Positions 25,243 through 35,039 are shown, counted from the first letter of the stretch. The stretch is DNA of 64,000 nucleotides from Thermoanaerobacterium thermosaccharolyticum DSM 571 (GCF_000145615.1 NC_014410.1:1847501-1911500); one strand, 5' to 3'. Translations and numbers: made by a program. The notes: generated from the sequence alone by a model not told the origin.

Positions 25243-25934
25243 AAAACCTTCTCCCATTTATAACCTATTCCCCACACTGTCTTAATATATTCTGTATCAG
25301 GATCAAGGTTCTCAATTTTTGCTCTTATATTTTTAATATGCTCTGTAACTGTAGTAGTGTCACCTTCTGCATCAAAACCCCATACTTTTTCATATATCTG
25401 TTCTTTTGAAAATACTTGACCGGGATGAAGCGACAAAAGCTCTAAAACATCAAATTCTTTTTTTGTAAGCCCAATAGGATTCCCCTTCACCATCACTTCT
25501 CGCGACTTTAAATCTATTGTAATGTTTTTAAAATTTAATAAAGCCCTTTTTCCTTCTTCATTTAATAAAATTGCTCGCTTTTCTCTTCGCAAATGTGCAT
25601 CTATCCTTGCTAACAATTCCTTTAAGCTAAATGGTTTTACAACATAATCATCACCACCTAAGGCAAATCCCTTTATCCTGTCCATTTCGCTTTGTTTTGC
25701 ACTTAAAAATACGATGGGACAAATTACAGTATCCCTTATCTTGCGGCAAACTTCATACCCATCAATATCAGGCATCATTATATCAAGCACTATAAGATCC
25801 GGCATTTCTTTAGCTTTTTCAATTCCTTCCTTGCCGTTATAAGCAGTCAGAACAGTGTTGCCCTTTCTTTCAAGCGAATCTTTTAACAAATCAGCTATCT
25901 CTTTCTCATCATCAATAATTAATATTTTACTCAT
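25239..25934 (-). CDS. OmpR-family response regulator
   Basis: A 231-residue regulator. The receiver domain has the acidic pocket IIDDE, phospho-acceptor LIVLDIMMPD (Asp52) and a Lys in DDYVVKPFS. A winged-helix output domain follows (KEFDVLELLSLHPGQVFSKEQI, TVTEHIKNIRAKIE). It overlaps the upstream permease by 8 bp and the kinase by 4 bp, so transporter and two-component genes form one operon. Confidence 0.94.
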   Translation of the reverse strand: MSKILIIDDEKEIADLLKDSLERKGNTVLTAYNGKEGIEKAKEMPDLIVLDIMMPDIDGYEVCRKIRDTVICPIVFLSAKQSEMDRIKGFALGGDDYVVKPFSLKELLARIDAHLRREKRAILLNEEGKRALLNFKNITIDLKSREVMVKGNPIGLTKKEFDVLELLSLHPGQVFSKEQIYEKVWGFDAEGDTTTVTEHIKNIRAKIENLDPDTEYIKTVWGIGYKWEKVL

Positions 25935-26700
25935 ACATTTTCCTGCCTTCCCATCTCTTAAACCATATTATACCACCAACAATCATAAATATAAAAAACA
26001 ATGAAGCGAAGATGAACCCACTGGCGATTTGATTAATCAATTCTCCCGACGATATTATTTTAGGCGGATATGCCATGCTTGATGTAAAAAGAAGATATGC
26101 ACCAGGAAGTATAGAAAGCCTTACAGGCCATGCCCATGGGATATAAGTCCATATACTATTGCCTAAGTTCGTAGACATAAGCGCAGCAACTAACATGCCA
26201 AAGCCCCCAAATCCAATTGATGCCCCCAATCCCCATGCAAAACTAATCCACATATACATAGACAATAATGATAATGCGCCGATTGATTCTAAAATAAAAG
26301 ACGCTATATAGATGACCCACGGAAAATTCCCACGTAATATTTCATACCCAATTCCAAAAATAAATATTGAAATTATCATACTTATCTGCATTGATAATGC
26401 TATAATTATGAATTTGCCAATATATAAATTGCTCCTTTCAAAATTATTGCCATACAAGTTTATGAAACCTCCAGCATTCTCCTCCTGATTTGCAGCCAAA
26501 CCAAATAATAAGCCAGCCGTAATCGGAACAACCACTGCCGTCCAGATTTCAAAAAAGGCTTGATGTATATAAAAATCAGATAAAGATCTTACTGATGAGT
26601 ACCATAGAAGTGCAGATGAAAACAATACTGGAAGCAAAAATGTAATATATCTTAAAGGCGTGCGCCTAGTCTTTATTATTTCAGAATACAATATCTTCAT
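25927..26700 (-). CDS. ABC permease, lantibiotic-immunity type (MutG/SpaG-like)
   Basis: A 257-residue six-helix ABC-2 type permease. ILYSEIIKTRRTPLRYITFLLP at the start and YIPWAWPVRLSILPGAYL in the last third match the LanG/LanE permeases that expel or sequester lantibiotics. The ATG at 26700 overlaps the previous stop (TGATG) and has AAAGGAG upstream. It works with the next two genes; peptide specificity is unknown. Confidence 0.8.
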   Translation of the reverse strand: MKILYSEIIKTRRTPLRYITFLLPVLFSSALLWYSSVRSLSDFYIHQAFFEIWTAVVVPITAGLLFGLAANQEENAGGFINLYGNNFERSNLYIGKFIIIALSMQISMIISIFIFGIGYEILRGNFPWVIYIASFILESIGALSLLSMYMWISFAWGLGASIGFGGFGMLVAALMSTNLGNSIWTYIPWAWPVRLSILPGAYLLFTSSMAYPPKIISSGELINQIASGFIFASLFFIFMIVGGIIWFKRWEGRKMYE

Positions 26701-27458
26701 CAATTTAAATCTCTCCTTTGAAACCAAATCATAGTAAGAATTGAGAATATCAAAAACGCTAAAACTGAAGCAATAACGCCAATCGGGATTACCGATGGAT
26801 CTTTTAAAGAGTCATTAATCTGTAATAATGTACCGTTAGGATGAACACCTATTATTGGGCACATAAGCCTTGTTGGCCAGCTCCATGGTATATAGATCCA
26901 ATATGATTTCGAAGCTCCAATCACACCGATAATAAGTCCTACAAACCCTAATGCAATGCTATAAAATGTTCCTTTCAAAGTCGCCAGCCATAATTCCAAG
27001 GGTATCAAGGCAAGCGATGTAACCCATGTAAAAAATCCTCCTGCAATTATTTTACTCCAAGGAATATCTCCACCTGCCGTTATTGATCCTGTTATAATAA
27101 TAGCAATAATCAAAACCAATGTTGACAAAAATGTATAGAAGGCCATTATCAATATTTTACCTATCCATATTTTGTGTAGAGGAACATTTCGGCTTTTTAT
27201 ACTTCGATATCCGCCAGATTTTTTCTCATGCAAAGCTACCAGTGATGCATAAAGTGCCAAGCCAATCGGTATAAAAATTACCGGCCACCAATTGTACACC
27301 AAATCAATAAGAAGCTGCCATGGCATAAGATAATTTGCAGGCATAAATATCTTCTGCGGCAGTGCATACAGCACAAAAAACAACGGCGCAAATATAATAA
27401 GTTTTCTCATAAAAGTCCTTCTGTACTTTAAATTTTCCGATTTCAAAATATTAATCAT
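26700..27458 (-). CDS. ABC permease, lantibiotic-immunity type (MutE/SpaE-like)
   Basis: A 252-residue permease paralogous to its neighbour, sharing the NLKYRRTFMRKLIIFAPLF start and YIPWSWPTRLMCPIIGVHPNG late motif. Six hydrophobic segments. The ATG at 27458 overlaps the ATPase stop codon and follows AGGGGTG; a GTG at 27467 is less likely. Confidence 0.8.
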   Translation of the reverse strand: MINILKSENLKYRRTFMRKLIIFAPLFFVLYALPQKIFMPANYLMPWQLLIDLVYNWWPVIFIPIGLALYASLVALHEKKSGGYRSIKSRNVPLHKIWIGKILIMAFYTFLSTLVLIIAIIITGSITAGGDIPWSKIIAGGFFTWVTSLALIPLELWLATLKGTFYSIALGFVGLIIGVIGASKSYWIYIPWSWPTRLMCPIIGVHPNGTLLQINDSLKDPSVIPIGVIASVLAFLIFSILTMIWFQRRDLN

Positions 27459-28149
27459 TTTTTTCACCCCTCACTACATTAAAAAATAACTGTTCAATGT
27501 CTTGCTTTTCATCTATTGTTCCTTGGTATTTAAGTTTGCCGTTACTTATAATGCCTATCGTATCAACAAGCTTTGAAACTTCCGTTAAAATATGGCTTGA
27601 TAATATCACTGTAATCCCCATTTCGTGAAAAGACTTTATTAATTCTCGAAGATTCTGTATACCTATAGGATCTAAACCATTTGATGGCTCATCAAGTATT
27701 AACAAATCAGGATTTCCTAATAAAGCAATGGCAATACCTAATCTCTGTTTCATGCCTGTAGAAAATTGCGATACTAGTTTTTTACCTGTATCATTTAAAT
27801 CTACAATTTCTAGAACTTCTTTAATCCTCTCATCAGCAATTCCAATTAATCTTGCGTGAACCAAAAGATTCTCATACGCCGTCAAATTCCCATATAGAGC
27901 AGGTGACTCAATAAGTGCACCAATTTTATCAAGATGTTCTCTTCGCCACCTCTCTCCAAATACAAATATTTCACCTGATGTTGGATGCAGTAAACCAGTT
28001 ACCATCTTTAATGTAGTAGATTTACCAGCTCCATTAGGTCCAAGAAGCCCGTATATAGACCCTTTAGGAACTTTTAATGAAATGTCATCTACAACTAAGT
28101 GTTTTCCATAAGACTTTTTTAAATTTCTCGTTTCAAGTATATATTCCAT
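27451..28149 (-). CDS. ABC ATPase, BcrA/LanF type
   Basis: A 232-residue ATPase: Walker A GPNGAGKST, signature FSTGMKQRLGIA, Walker B LLILDEPSNGLDP, H-loop SSH. The FSTGMKQRL signature and ILETRNLKKSYGKHLVVDD start are typical of the LanF/BcrA clade, which serves lantibiotic or bacitracin resistance. The ATG at 28149 follows AAAGGTGG. First gene of a five-gene operon ATPase-permease-permease-regulator-kinase. Confidence 0.9.
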   Translation of the reverse strand: MEYILETRNLKKSYGKHLVVDDISLKVPKGSIYGLLGPNGAGKSTTLKMVTGLLHPTSGEIFVFGERWRREHLDKIGALIESPALYGNLTAYENLLVHARLIGIADERIKEVLEIVDLNDTGKKLVSQFSTGMKQRLGIAIALLGNPDLLILDEPSNGLDPIGIQNLRELIKSFHEMGITVILSSHILTEVSKLVDTIGIISNGKLKYQGTIDEKQDIEQLFFNVVRGEKND

Positions 28150-28315
28150 AATATACCACCTTTCTTCCATCTTTTTGCTTGATGTTTGTATTATAAAATC
28201 AAATTATAAAGAATTTATAAAGAAATATTTCCATTTACCTATTTAATTAATTTGCAAATAATGTTATAATATTATTAAGGGAAAATTATTATTTATTGAT
28301 AATGGAGATGATTAT

Positions 28316-28804
28316 ATGAATCCTTTAGAGTATGCAATCAAAATGGAACTTGATGGTGTAGATTACTACAATAATCAAGCTGAATTAAATAAAGACAACG
28401 AACTTTACAACGTATTTAAAGAGATGGCAAAAGATGAAATGACACATGCAGAAATACTAAAAAATAAAATGAATGAAATTACATTTGAATTAAAAGATGA
28501 CGGGAATTTAGAAAGGGCTAAAAACATATTTTTCAGCGCAGAAGATTTTAAAACAAATATTAAAGACATACCGGGACAAATTGAAGGATACAGGCTAATT
28601 TTAGATAAAGAAAAGGAAAGCATAGATCTCTATAAAAAGCTCTTAAATGACAGCAATGATGAAGAAGAAAGGGAAATCTTCAAATACCTCATAAAGCAGG
28701 AAGAAGAGCATTATGGAATAATCGAAGACATAATAGCACTATTAAACCACTCTTATGAATGGGTTGAATCCGCCGAATTTGGAGTAAGAAAAGAAGAATA
28801 TTAA
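28316..28804 (+). CDS. Ferritin-like / rubrerythrin-family protein
   Basis: A 162-residue four-helix diiron protein. ALKM..GVDYYNNQAE-like ligands, MAKDEMTHAEILKNKM, and later DKEKESIDLYKKLL with QEEEHYGIIEDI supply the two E..E-x-x-H half sites. There is no rubredoxin domain, so a role in peroxide reduction or iron handling is inferred rather than shown. A TATAAT at 28265-28270 lies upstream with a poor -35 box. Confidence 0.82.
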   Translation: MNPLEYAIKMELDGVDYYNNQAELNKDNELYNVFKEMAKDEMTHAEILKNKMNEITFELKDDGNLERAKNIFFSAEDFKTNIKDIPGQIEGYRLILDKEKESIDLYKKLLNDSNDEEEREIFKYLIKQEEEHYGIIEDIIALLNHSYEWVESAEFGVRKEEY

Positions 28805-28810
28805 TACATA

Positions 28811-28832
28811 AGGACAGGCTTTCACCTGTCCT
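28811..28832. terminator. Shared hairpin between ferritin-like gene and cstA
   Basis: AGGACAGG-CTTTCA-CCTGTCCT lies between two convergent genes, with TTTC on the + side; it probably ends the ferritin-like transcript and may also serve cstA. Confidence 0.65.
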
Positions 28833-28844
28833 TTCTAATAATTT

Positions 28845-30644
28845 TTAATTGGATGTTTCTAAATTTGCAGCTACATTTTGCGAATGCAATTCTCTGTATA
28901 TCTTAATCCACTTCGTCACACAATCGATGCTTATAGCTACAGCTAACAATAGAATTATTATTGAGAAAACTATTAAAACTGTATTGCCTGATGGCAGATA
29001 GTTTGTGACTATATTTAGATATGCCGCTGTCACTGTCGTAACGATCATGAATGCGAAGGGTACTGCTGTTATGGCAATGTACTTTGCCTTTCCTCTTTTT
29101 AAAAGCATTGTCGTTCCGATTGCTAATGCAATTGATGCCAAAAGCTGATTTGATGTACCAAATAAAGGCCATATTGTAGATATGCTGCCATTGTACACTA
29201 GATAACCCCACGCAGATGTAAATACAATACTTGTGATTATGATACCTGGCCACCAATTCTTATTTTTTAATGGCTTGTAGATATATCCGCCAGCTTCTTG
29301 CAAAACATATCTTCCAATTCTTGTGCCTGCATCGACTGTCGTCAGTATAAACAAGGCTTCAAAAAGTATTGAGAAATGATACAAATATGACATCAATTCT
29401 TTAAAACCTGGTATAGATGAAAAAATGTAAGACATACCTACGCCTAAAGTAACCGCACCACCAGTCCTTCCTGCCAAAGTCTCTCCTACTGCTTTTGAAA
29501 GCGCTGAAAGATCAACAGTATTCATTCCAAGATGTGCAAATATCTGGGACGGTACATTTATGGCAAAATAGTCACCAGGATGCAAGCTAGTAGCAGCAAT
29601 CAATGCCATTATAGATACAAAACCTTCTACTAACATTGCACCGTAACCAATAGGTAAAATATCCTTTTCATTTTTGATCATCTTTGGTGTCGTACCAGTC
29701 GAAATCAATGAATGAAATCCAGATAATGCACCACACGCAATCGTTATAAATACAAACGGCCAAACTTTACCTGGAATAATAGGTCCACCGCCATGTATAA
29801 ACTTTGTCATAGCCGGCATTTTTATTATAGGATTTACAAATATTACGCCTATTGCTAATAAAGATATAACGCCTATTTTCATATAAGTGCTTAAATAATC
29901 CCTCGGTGTTAAAAGCAGCCAAACCGGAAGGACAGCAGCAATTAACCCATAAAGAGCCAATAACACTGTCATTTGATGTTGATTAAAAGTTAAATAAGGT
30001 GCTAAGACAGAATGTTGAACCATTGGTCCTACAACGACTGAAACTATCATTAAGACAACACCTATAATAGTTGTTTCTGCGACTTTATTTGGCCTTATCC
30101 ATTTCATATAGACAGCCATAAAAAGAGCAATTGGTATTGTAGCTCCTACAGTAAATGTCCCCCATGGACTATTAAAGAGTGAGTTTACGACAACGATTGC
30201 AAGACCTGCAACAGTAATAAGCAAAATAAATATTACAGCAATCGTAGCTGCAAAGCCTGAAAATTTGCCTACTTCTGCTCTGGCAATCTCAGCCAGCGAC
30301 TTCCCTTCATGCCTTACAGATGCAAATAAAATAACTATATCGTGTACTGCACCTGCCAAAACAGCACCTATCAAGATCCACAATGCACCAGGCAAATAGC
30401 CAAACTGTGCAGCAAGAACTGGACCTACCAAAGGACCTGCTCCTGCAATAGCCGCAAAATGATGTCCAAAAAGTACCCACTTATTTGTCGGCACGTAGTC
30501 GTAACCATTTTCTAATGCGTATGCAGGTGTTTTTCTTGTTTCATCCAGCATTAAGACTTTTGATGCAATGAAAACACCATAAAAGCGATAAGCCAATACA
30601 AATATACACGCTGCAGCAATTACCAAAACAATTGCACTCATCAT
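28845..30644 (-). CDS. cstA: CstA-family transporter (peptide or pyruvate)
   Basis: A 599-residue carbon-starvation protein A homologue with about 16 transmembrane segments. The N-terminal MMSAIVLVIAAACIFVLAYR, FGHHFAAIAGAGPLVGPVLA and GALSGFHSLISTGTTPKM are strongly conserved. E. coli members CstA and BtsT import peptides and pyruvate. The ATG at 30644 follows AAGGAGG. The LytS/LytT-type system just upstream and the repeated site between them indicate that this gene is the target, as with BtsSR-btsT in E. coli. Confidence 0.93.
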   Translation of the reverse strand: MMSAIVLVIAAACIFVLAYRFYGVFIASKVLMLDETRKTPAYALENGYDYVPTNKWVLFGHHFAAIAGAGPLVGPVLAAQFGYLPGALWILIGAVLAGAVHDIVILFASVRHEGKSLAEIARAEVGKFSGFAATIAVIFILLITVAGLAIVVVNSLFNSPWGTFTVGATIPIALFMAVYMKWIRPNKVAETTIIGVVLMIVSVVVGPMVQHSVLAPYLTFNQHQMTVLLALYGLIAAVLPVWLLLTPRDYLSTYMKIGVISLLAIGVIFVNPIIKMPAMTKFIHGGGPIIPGKVWPFVFITIACGALSGFHSLISTGTTPKMIKNEKDILPIGYGAMLVEGFVSIMALIAATSLHPGDYFAINVPSQIFAHLGMNTVDLSALSKAVGETLAGRTGGAVTLGVGMSYIFSSIPGFKELMSYLYHFSILFEALFILTTVDAGTRIGRYVLQEAGGYIYKPLKNKNWWPGIIITSIVFTSAWGYLVYNGSISTIWPLFGTSNQLLASIALAIGTTMLLKRGKAKYIAITAVPFAFMIVTTVTAAYLNIVTNYLPSGNTVLIVFSIIILLLAVAISIDCVTKWIKIYRELHSQNVAANLETSN

Positions 30645-30730
30645 AGAAACCTCCTTATATTCCAAATTCTATAAGGAGTATATAGCATAACCGTGATAAA
30701 TTCATTAAATTTTCCATAAGAGTTAAAAAT

Positions 30731-30778
30731 ACTGGACTAAAAAGAAATATACTGTATTAAAAAGAAATATTTACACTG
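30731..30778 (-). promoter_or_regulatory. Tandem direct repeats upstream of cstA, likely LytT operator
   Basis: On the + strand two 20-bp units, 30731-30750 and 30751-30770, share ACTG at the start and TAAAAAGAAATAT at the end (three mismatches between them). A third partial ACACTG follows at 30773. Two spaced direct repeats upstream of a weak promoter are the usual layout for LytTR-domain activators. Confidence 0.7.
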
Positions 30779-31546
30779 CTAATTTTTCTCAAGTCCAAAT
30801 ATCTTTTTTAGCTCTCTAATCTTGTTTTTACTGACTGATATCTTTGTCTTTTTGTCGTCATCCATAACAAGCCAGTAAGTACCCTTAAACCAAGGCAGTA
30901 TCTCCAAAATATTATTTAGATTTACAATAAAACTCTTTTGAACTCTAAAGAAAATAGATTCACTAAGCCTATTTTCTAAATTCTTCATTGTATCATTGTA
31001 GTCAAAAATGTCATTCTTAGTTTTTACAAGTACCTTCCCATCCATCGCTTCTGCATATACAATTTCGTTAAAATCTACAAGCTTGATCCTGCCAAACTTT
31101 TCTACTGGTAATTTATGAAATTGGCCTTCAAAAAATCTAGTTTCATTATCTAAGTAAAGTTGCCACATATCTGGTTTATCGTACATATTTACAATTTTGT
31201 TTATCGTCTTATTCAATCTACATGGGTTTATAGGCTTAAGTAAATAGTCTATAGCGCCTATTTCAAAAGCTTCTATTGCATAGCTGTCGTATGCTGTAAC
31301 AAACACAACAAGCGGAACCTTATCTAAAGAAGTTATATTATTTGCAACATTAATCCCATTTAACTTAGGAATGTTAATATCTAAAAAAACGACATCAGGC
31401 TTCAAACTAAGTATCTTATCAAAAGCTTCTGTACCATTCTTAGCTGTTCCTATAACTTCAATAGTATTTTTATAATCACTTAAAAGATATTTCAGACCTT
31501 CTATAGCCGGAAGCTCATCATCTACTACTAGCGATCTCAATATCAT
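30779..31546 (-). CDS. LytT-type response regulator (LytTR output)
   Basis: A 255-residue regulator. The receiver has VVDDE, VVFLDINIPK (phospho-Asp) and DYLLKPI. The LytTR DNA-binding domain occupies roughly residues 150-250 (IKLVDFNEIVYAEAMDGKVLV, FFRVQKSFIVNLNNI). The ATG at 31546 follows GGAGGAAA and overlaps the kinase gene by 29 bp. It is expected to bind the direct repeats before cstA. Confidence 0.92.
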   Translation of the reverse strand: MILRSLVVDDELPAIEGLKYLLSDYKNTIEVIGTAKNGTEAFDKILSLKPDVVFLDINIPKLNGINVANNITSLDKVPLVVFVTAYDSYAIEAFEIGAIDYLLKPINPCRLNKTINKIVNMYDKPDMWQLYLDNETRFFEGQFHKLPVEKFGRIKLVDFNEIVYAEAMDGKVLVKTKNDIFDYNDTMKNLENRLSESIFFRVQKSFIVNLNNILEILPWFKGTYWLVMDDDKKTKISVSKNKIRELKKIFGLEKN

Positions 31547-33212
31547 TAGTAATTTCCTCCTTATCCTTCTCTTGGCATTTAGGAAAGTCAAATATCACTT
31601 TTGTGCCATATCCCTTTTTACTCTCGATCTTAAATAAAGCACCTCTGTGTATACTTTGAATCCTTTCATACACATTATGAAGTCCAATACCCATATTAGT
31701 GCCATAATCTTCTTTTACTATCTTCTTAAGCATTTCATACTCGATTCCTTCGCCGTCATCTTCCACAGAGAATCTAATAAAGTCATTGTTATCTTTGATC
31801 TTTATTACAACCGTACCGCCATTATCCTTTGGCAAGATGCCGTGCTTTACAGCATTTTCCACAATAGGTTGAATCAATAAAGCCGGTATATACATATTTA
31901 GTAGATTCTCATCAATATCCTTTACCACATTGATCTTATCTCCAAAGCGTGCTTTCTCAATGAACAAATACGCATCTATATTTTCAAGTTCCTTACAAAT
32001 CTTTATCCACTTTCCTGCGTACCTAAGGTTATTTCTTAGATATTCGCTTAAAGTAATAAGCAGTTTGCTGGCACCATCAGGATTGTATTGTATAAAGGAA
32101 ATCACCGTATTTAATGCATTAAACAAAAAGTGAGGATTTATCTGTGCTTGCAGCGCATTAAACTTCATTTCATTAGCAATCCTTTTTTGATTTTCCGCAT
32201 CTGCAATCTCAAGCTGATTTGATATTAAATTGCTTAATCCTTTTGCTACTTCTATATCTGTGCTGTTTACAAACTTATTCTTTCGAAAAATTTTAAGTGT
32301 GCCAACTAATTCATCGTAGCAGTAAAGCGGTGCTGTCACAGATGATAATAGACCTAAACCTCTTTTATTGTTGTCCACATAAACCTTTTTAAATCTAAAT
32401 GCATTCACTTCAGACTTTTTAAATAGATGACATTTTTTATTTGCCTCATCTAATCCTACGGATGCCAAAATCGTCTTCATGTCAGTTATCGCAACAGCAT
32501 CTACATCAATCGCCTCGTATATGATCTCGGAAACAATTTTTGCCGTATCACTATTAAGCCCATTTCTAATATACGGTATTGCTTTAGACGTAATATCAAG
32601 GATTATCTTGGCTTGTCTTGACTGTATCGTGTCAATCTCGTCAAATACTGATTTGATGATAAGCATAAACACGGCAATCCCAGTTGAATTAACTAGTATC
32701 ATAGGTATGCCAATCACTTTTACAAGTGATAATGCACTGGAAAAAGGTCTCGATATAGCAAGGATCAATACCATCTGCAGCGTCTCGCCTATGATGCCTG
32801 CTAAAAATGCTACTTTCCAGTCAACCGTATTTTTATAGTATTTCTTTATGATGCCGCCTATAAGTCCTTCCAGAGTAGTCGATATTCCACACGCTAAAGC
32901 CGTAAATCCTCCTATTAGAAATCTGTGAAATCCAGCTATAAATCCCACAATAAGCCCGATAAAAGGACCACCTAAGAGACCTGCTATCATAGGACCTACA
33001 ACTCTTGAATTGGCAATAGCACCATTTATAGGAATCCCTACATACGTTCCTATGATGCCAATCAAGCTGAATATGGCTATGAGTATCGAAAGATCCTTAT
33101 AACTTACATTATTGCTTATAACCTTCTTAAAAAAATTTGCCTTTGACAAGATAAAAGCCAAAAGTCCTATCATGCTGAACCTTTCGGCCAACAAAATAAG
33201 CAAGTTTAACAT
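31518..33212 (-). CDS. LytS-type sensor histidine kinase
   Basis: A 564-residue kinase. A 5TM-5TMR membrane module (about residues 1-175, with GPMIAGLLGGPFIGLIVGFIAG) is followed by a GAF-like region, the short His_kinase domain (QINPHFLFNALNTVISFI, phospho-His in NPHFLFN) and an ATPase domain (VEDDGEGI, GIGLHNVYERI). In E. coli the BtsS and YpdA members respond to extracellular pyruvate; the same class of signal is inferred here. Confidence 0.92.
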   Translation of the reverse strand: MLNLLILLAERFSMIGLLAFILSKANFFKKVISNNVSYKDLSILIAIFSLIGIIGTYVGIPINGAIANSRVVGPMIAGLLGGPFIGLIVGFIAGFHRFLIGGFTALACGISTTLEGLIGGIIKKYYKNTVDWKVAFLAGIIGETLQMVLILAISRPFSSALSLVKVIGIPMILVNSTGIAVFMLIIKSVFDEIDTIQSRQAKIILDITSKAIPYIRNGLNSDTAKIVSEIIYEAIDVDAVAITDMKTILASVGLDEANKKCHLFKKSEVNAFRFKKVYVDNNKRGLGLLSSVTAPLYCYDELVGTLKIFRKNKFVNSTDIEVAKGLSNLISNQLEIADAENQKRIANEMKFNALQAQINPHFLFNALNTVISFIQYNPDGASKLLITLSEYLRNNLRYAGKWIKICKELENIDAYLFIEKARFGDKINVVKDIDENLLNMYIPALLIQPIVENAVKHGILPKDNGGTVVIKIKDNNDFIRFSVEDDGEGIEYEMLKKIVKEDYGTNMGIGLHNVYERIQSIHRGALFKIESKKGYGTKVIFDFPKCQEKDKEEITNDIEIASSR

Positions 33213-33243
33213 AATTTCATCTCCAATTACGTCTAATTGATTT

Positions 33244-33804
33244 TTACATCGATATGTTTTTAAAATCTATCTTTAAATCCTCGAATATGCCAACTTTAAT
33301 AGTATCGTCAAAGCTGTATTGATCTACCTCATTATATTCATCATTTTGGTTCATTCTAAAAACTATAATGCTTTTTTTATGTGGATTGACTATCCAGTAT
33401 TCTTTTACACCTGAATTTTGATACAAATTCACTTTTACAACATAATCTCTTGACAAAGAAGATGGTGAAGCTATCTCTATTATCATATCAGGCGCACCAT
33501 CACACCCTTTATCATTTAGCTTTTTCTCATCACATACAATAGATATATCAGGTTGTACTCTGCTTATTTTATCGTTTTTATCTTTTAATCGAACGTCAAA
33601 CGGTGCAGAATAAACTTTGCATCTTCCACCCTTTGAAGCAATATAATTATATATTAAAACTGACAATTGCATTGAAACTTCTTGATGTACCCTTGACGGC
33701 GGAGCCATTATATAAATCTGTCCATCAATTAATTCTACTCTTTCATCTTCTGGCCAGTTTTCATAATCCACTTCCGTATAATTATTTTTTATTATTTTAC
33801 TCAT
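33244..33804 (-). CDS. Uma2-family (DUF820) putative nuclease
   Basis: A 186-residue Uma2 family protein with a PD-(D/E)xK-like core. VELIDGQIYIMAPPSRVHQEV, RVQPDISIVCD and DMIIEIASPSS contain the conserved acidic residues, and GVKEYWIVNP is the family end motif. The longer frame to 33855 has no clear ribosome site; GGGTGATG precedes the ATG at 33804. A paralogue lies at 54258. Biological role unknown; these genes are common in mobile or repeated contexts. Confidence 0.8.
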   Translation of the reverse strand: MSKIIKNNYTEVDYENWPEDERVELIDGQIYIMAPPSRVHQEVSMQLSVLIYNYIASKGGRCKVYSAPFDVRLKDKNDKISRVQPDISIVCDEKKLNDKGCDGAPDMIIEIASPSSLSRDYVVKVNLYQNSGVKEYWIVNPHKKSIIVFRMNQNDEYNEVDQYSFDDTIKVGIFEDLKIDFKNISM

Positions 33805-33871
33805 ATCTACATCACCCATTTTGATTATATCATAATCATAAATGACGTAACACAAATTTATACTGCTATTA

Positions 33872-34672
33872 CTACCATATATTTCCTTGCCACGTGCTGT
33901 ATCTTACCTTACTTACATCTTCGTCTATGTCAGGCTTTCTAAATACAAATAAATGCTCATGCATTATTAAATAAAAATTATATTTTTCCACCTGACTTTC
34001 CCAATATGGTGTTGATTTGCAATTATGTTGTACTTTTATAATATCTTCCTTCAATATAAAGCCATTTTTAAGAAAAAGTTGCATTACATAAAAAGCCAAT
34101 GGAACATAATGTCCGCTTTTTCTAGTATCACCTATTAATATTGCACAATACCTATTATTCTTTAAAACCCTGAAAAGCTCTGAAACACCTTTTTCCAACT
34201 CATTTAAAAACTTCTTTACTCCTGAAATATTTGATAAATCGCCCTCTATATTACCATTTGAATATTTTATAATATTTAGATATGGAGGATGCGTTATAAT
34301 TAAATCAATACTGTTGTCATCGATTTCTTTAAGGTTTCTAATGTCACCTATTTTTGCATCAGGTTCAAATTTACACTTACCACTAAAATTAGCACCGAAA
34401 TTCAAATTTCGTTTTGTAATATCGATTGCATCAGGATTAATATCAAAACCAATTCCTCTTCTATTCAATAATTTTGCCTCTACCAAAGTAGTACCGCTTC
34501 CAACCATAGGATCTAATACAATATCATTTTCTTTTGAATAACGCAATATAATATTTCTTGGAACTTGCGGTGCAAAATTTCCTCTGTATTTTCCATTATG
34601 TGTTGCCCAATCTCCTCTTTCTGGAAATGACCAAACAGTTGTTATTTCTTTTTTGAAATTTATATTCTCCAT
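33872..34672 (-). CDS. Second DNA methyltransferase of the DpnII-like locus
   Basis: A 266-residue SAM-dependent DNA methylase. Motif I VLDPMVGSGTTLVEA lies near residues 52-66 and the catalytic motif IV reads THPPY near residue 122; the flanking NGKYRGNFAPQVPRNII is a target-recognition or structural segment. The HPPY variant does not settle N6-adenine against N4-cytosine. It follows the endonuclease gene with a 13-bp overlap, the position of the second methylase (DpnA) in DpnII-type systems. GGAGGAAA precedes the ATG. Confidence 0.8.
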   Translation of the reverse strand: MENINFKKEITTVWSFPERGDWATHNGKYRGNFAPQVPRNIILRYSKENDIVLDPMVGSGTTLVEAKLLNRRGIGFDINPDAIDITKRNLNFGANFSGKCKFEPDAKIGDIRNLKEIDDNSIDLIITHPPYLNIIKYSNGNIEGDLSNISGVKKFLNELEKGVSELFRVLKNNRYCAILIGDTRKSGHYVPLAFYVMQLFLKNGFILKEDIIKVQHNCKSTPYWESQVEKYNFYLIMHEHLFVFRKPDIDEDVSKVRYSTWQGNIW

Positions 34673-35004
34673 AAAATTTCCTCCAATAACCCTTTCCGTA
34701 CAAAATATAGATTTAATAGGTAATTAACTCTTTCAAAGCCTTTATGCAATTGATTTTTTTGACCTTTCCAGCCAATCCCATCGGTTATCCAGATGAATTC
34801 AAAGCCATTTTCTTTTAATTCATTTTGCCTTTCTATATATGAATCAACTATTTCCTGAGGTTTTGAACCAGTACCCGAATAAAAATTGACTTCTATATTT
34901 ACAACTTTATTGCCATTTTTTATTATAATAAAATCAGCTTTTCTATTTTTAACGAAGGCTTGAAAGAAGTCTCCCATCCTCTATAGGTGGGAGATGAATT
35001 TCTA

Positions 35005-35033
35005 TTGTTTTCCATAACATTATATGCTATAAT
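35005..35033 (+). promoter_or_regulatory. Promoter inside the 260-bp element, copy 1
   Basis: TTGTTT (35005-35010), 17-bp spacer, TATAAT (35028-35033). RNA would start near 35040 and read to the right end of the element, antisense to the endonuclease gene. Confidence 0.7.
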
Positions 35034-35039
35034 ATTATC

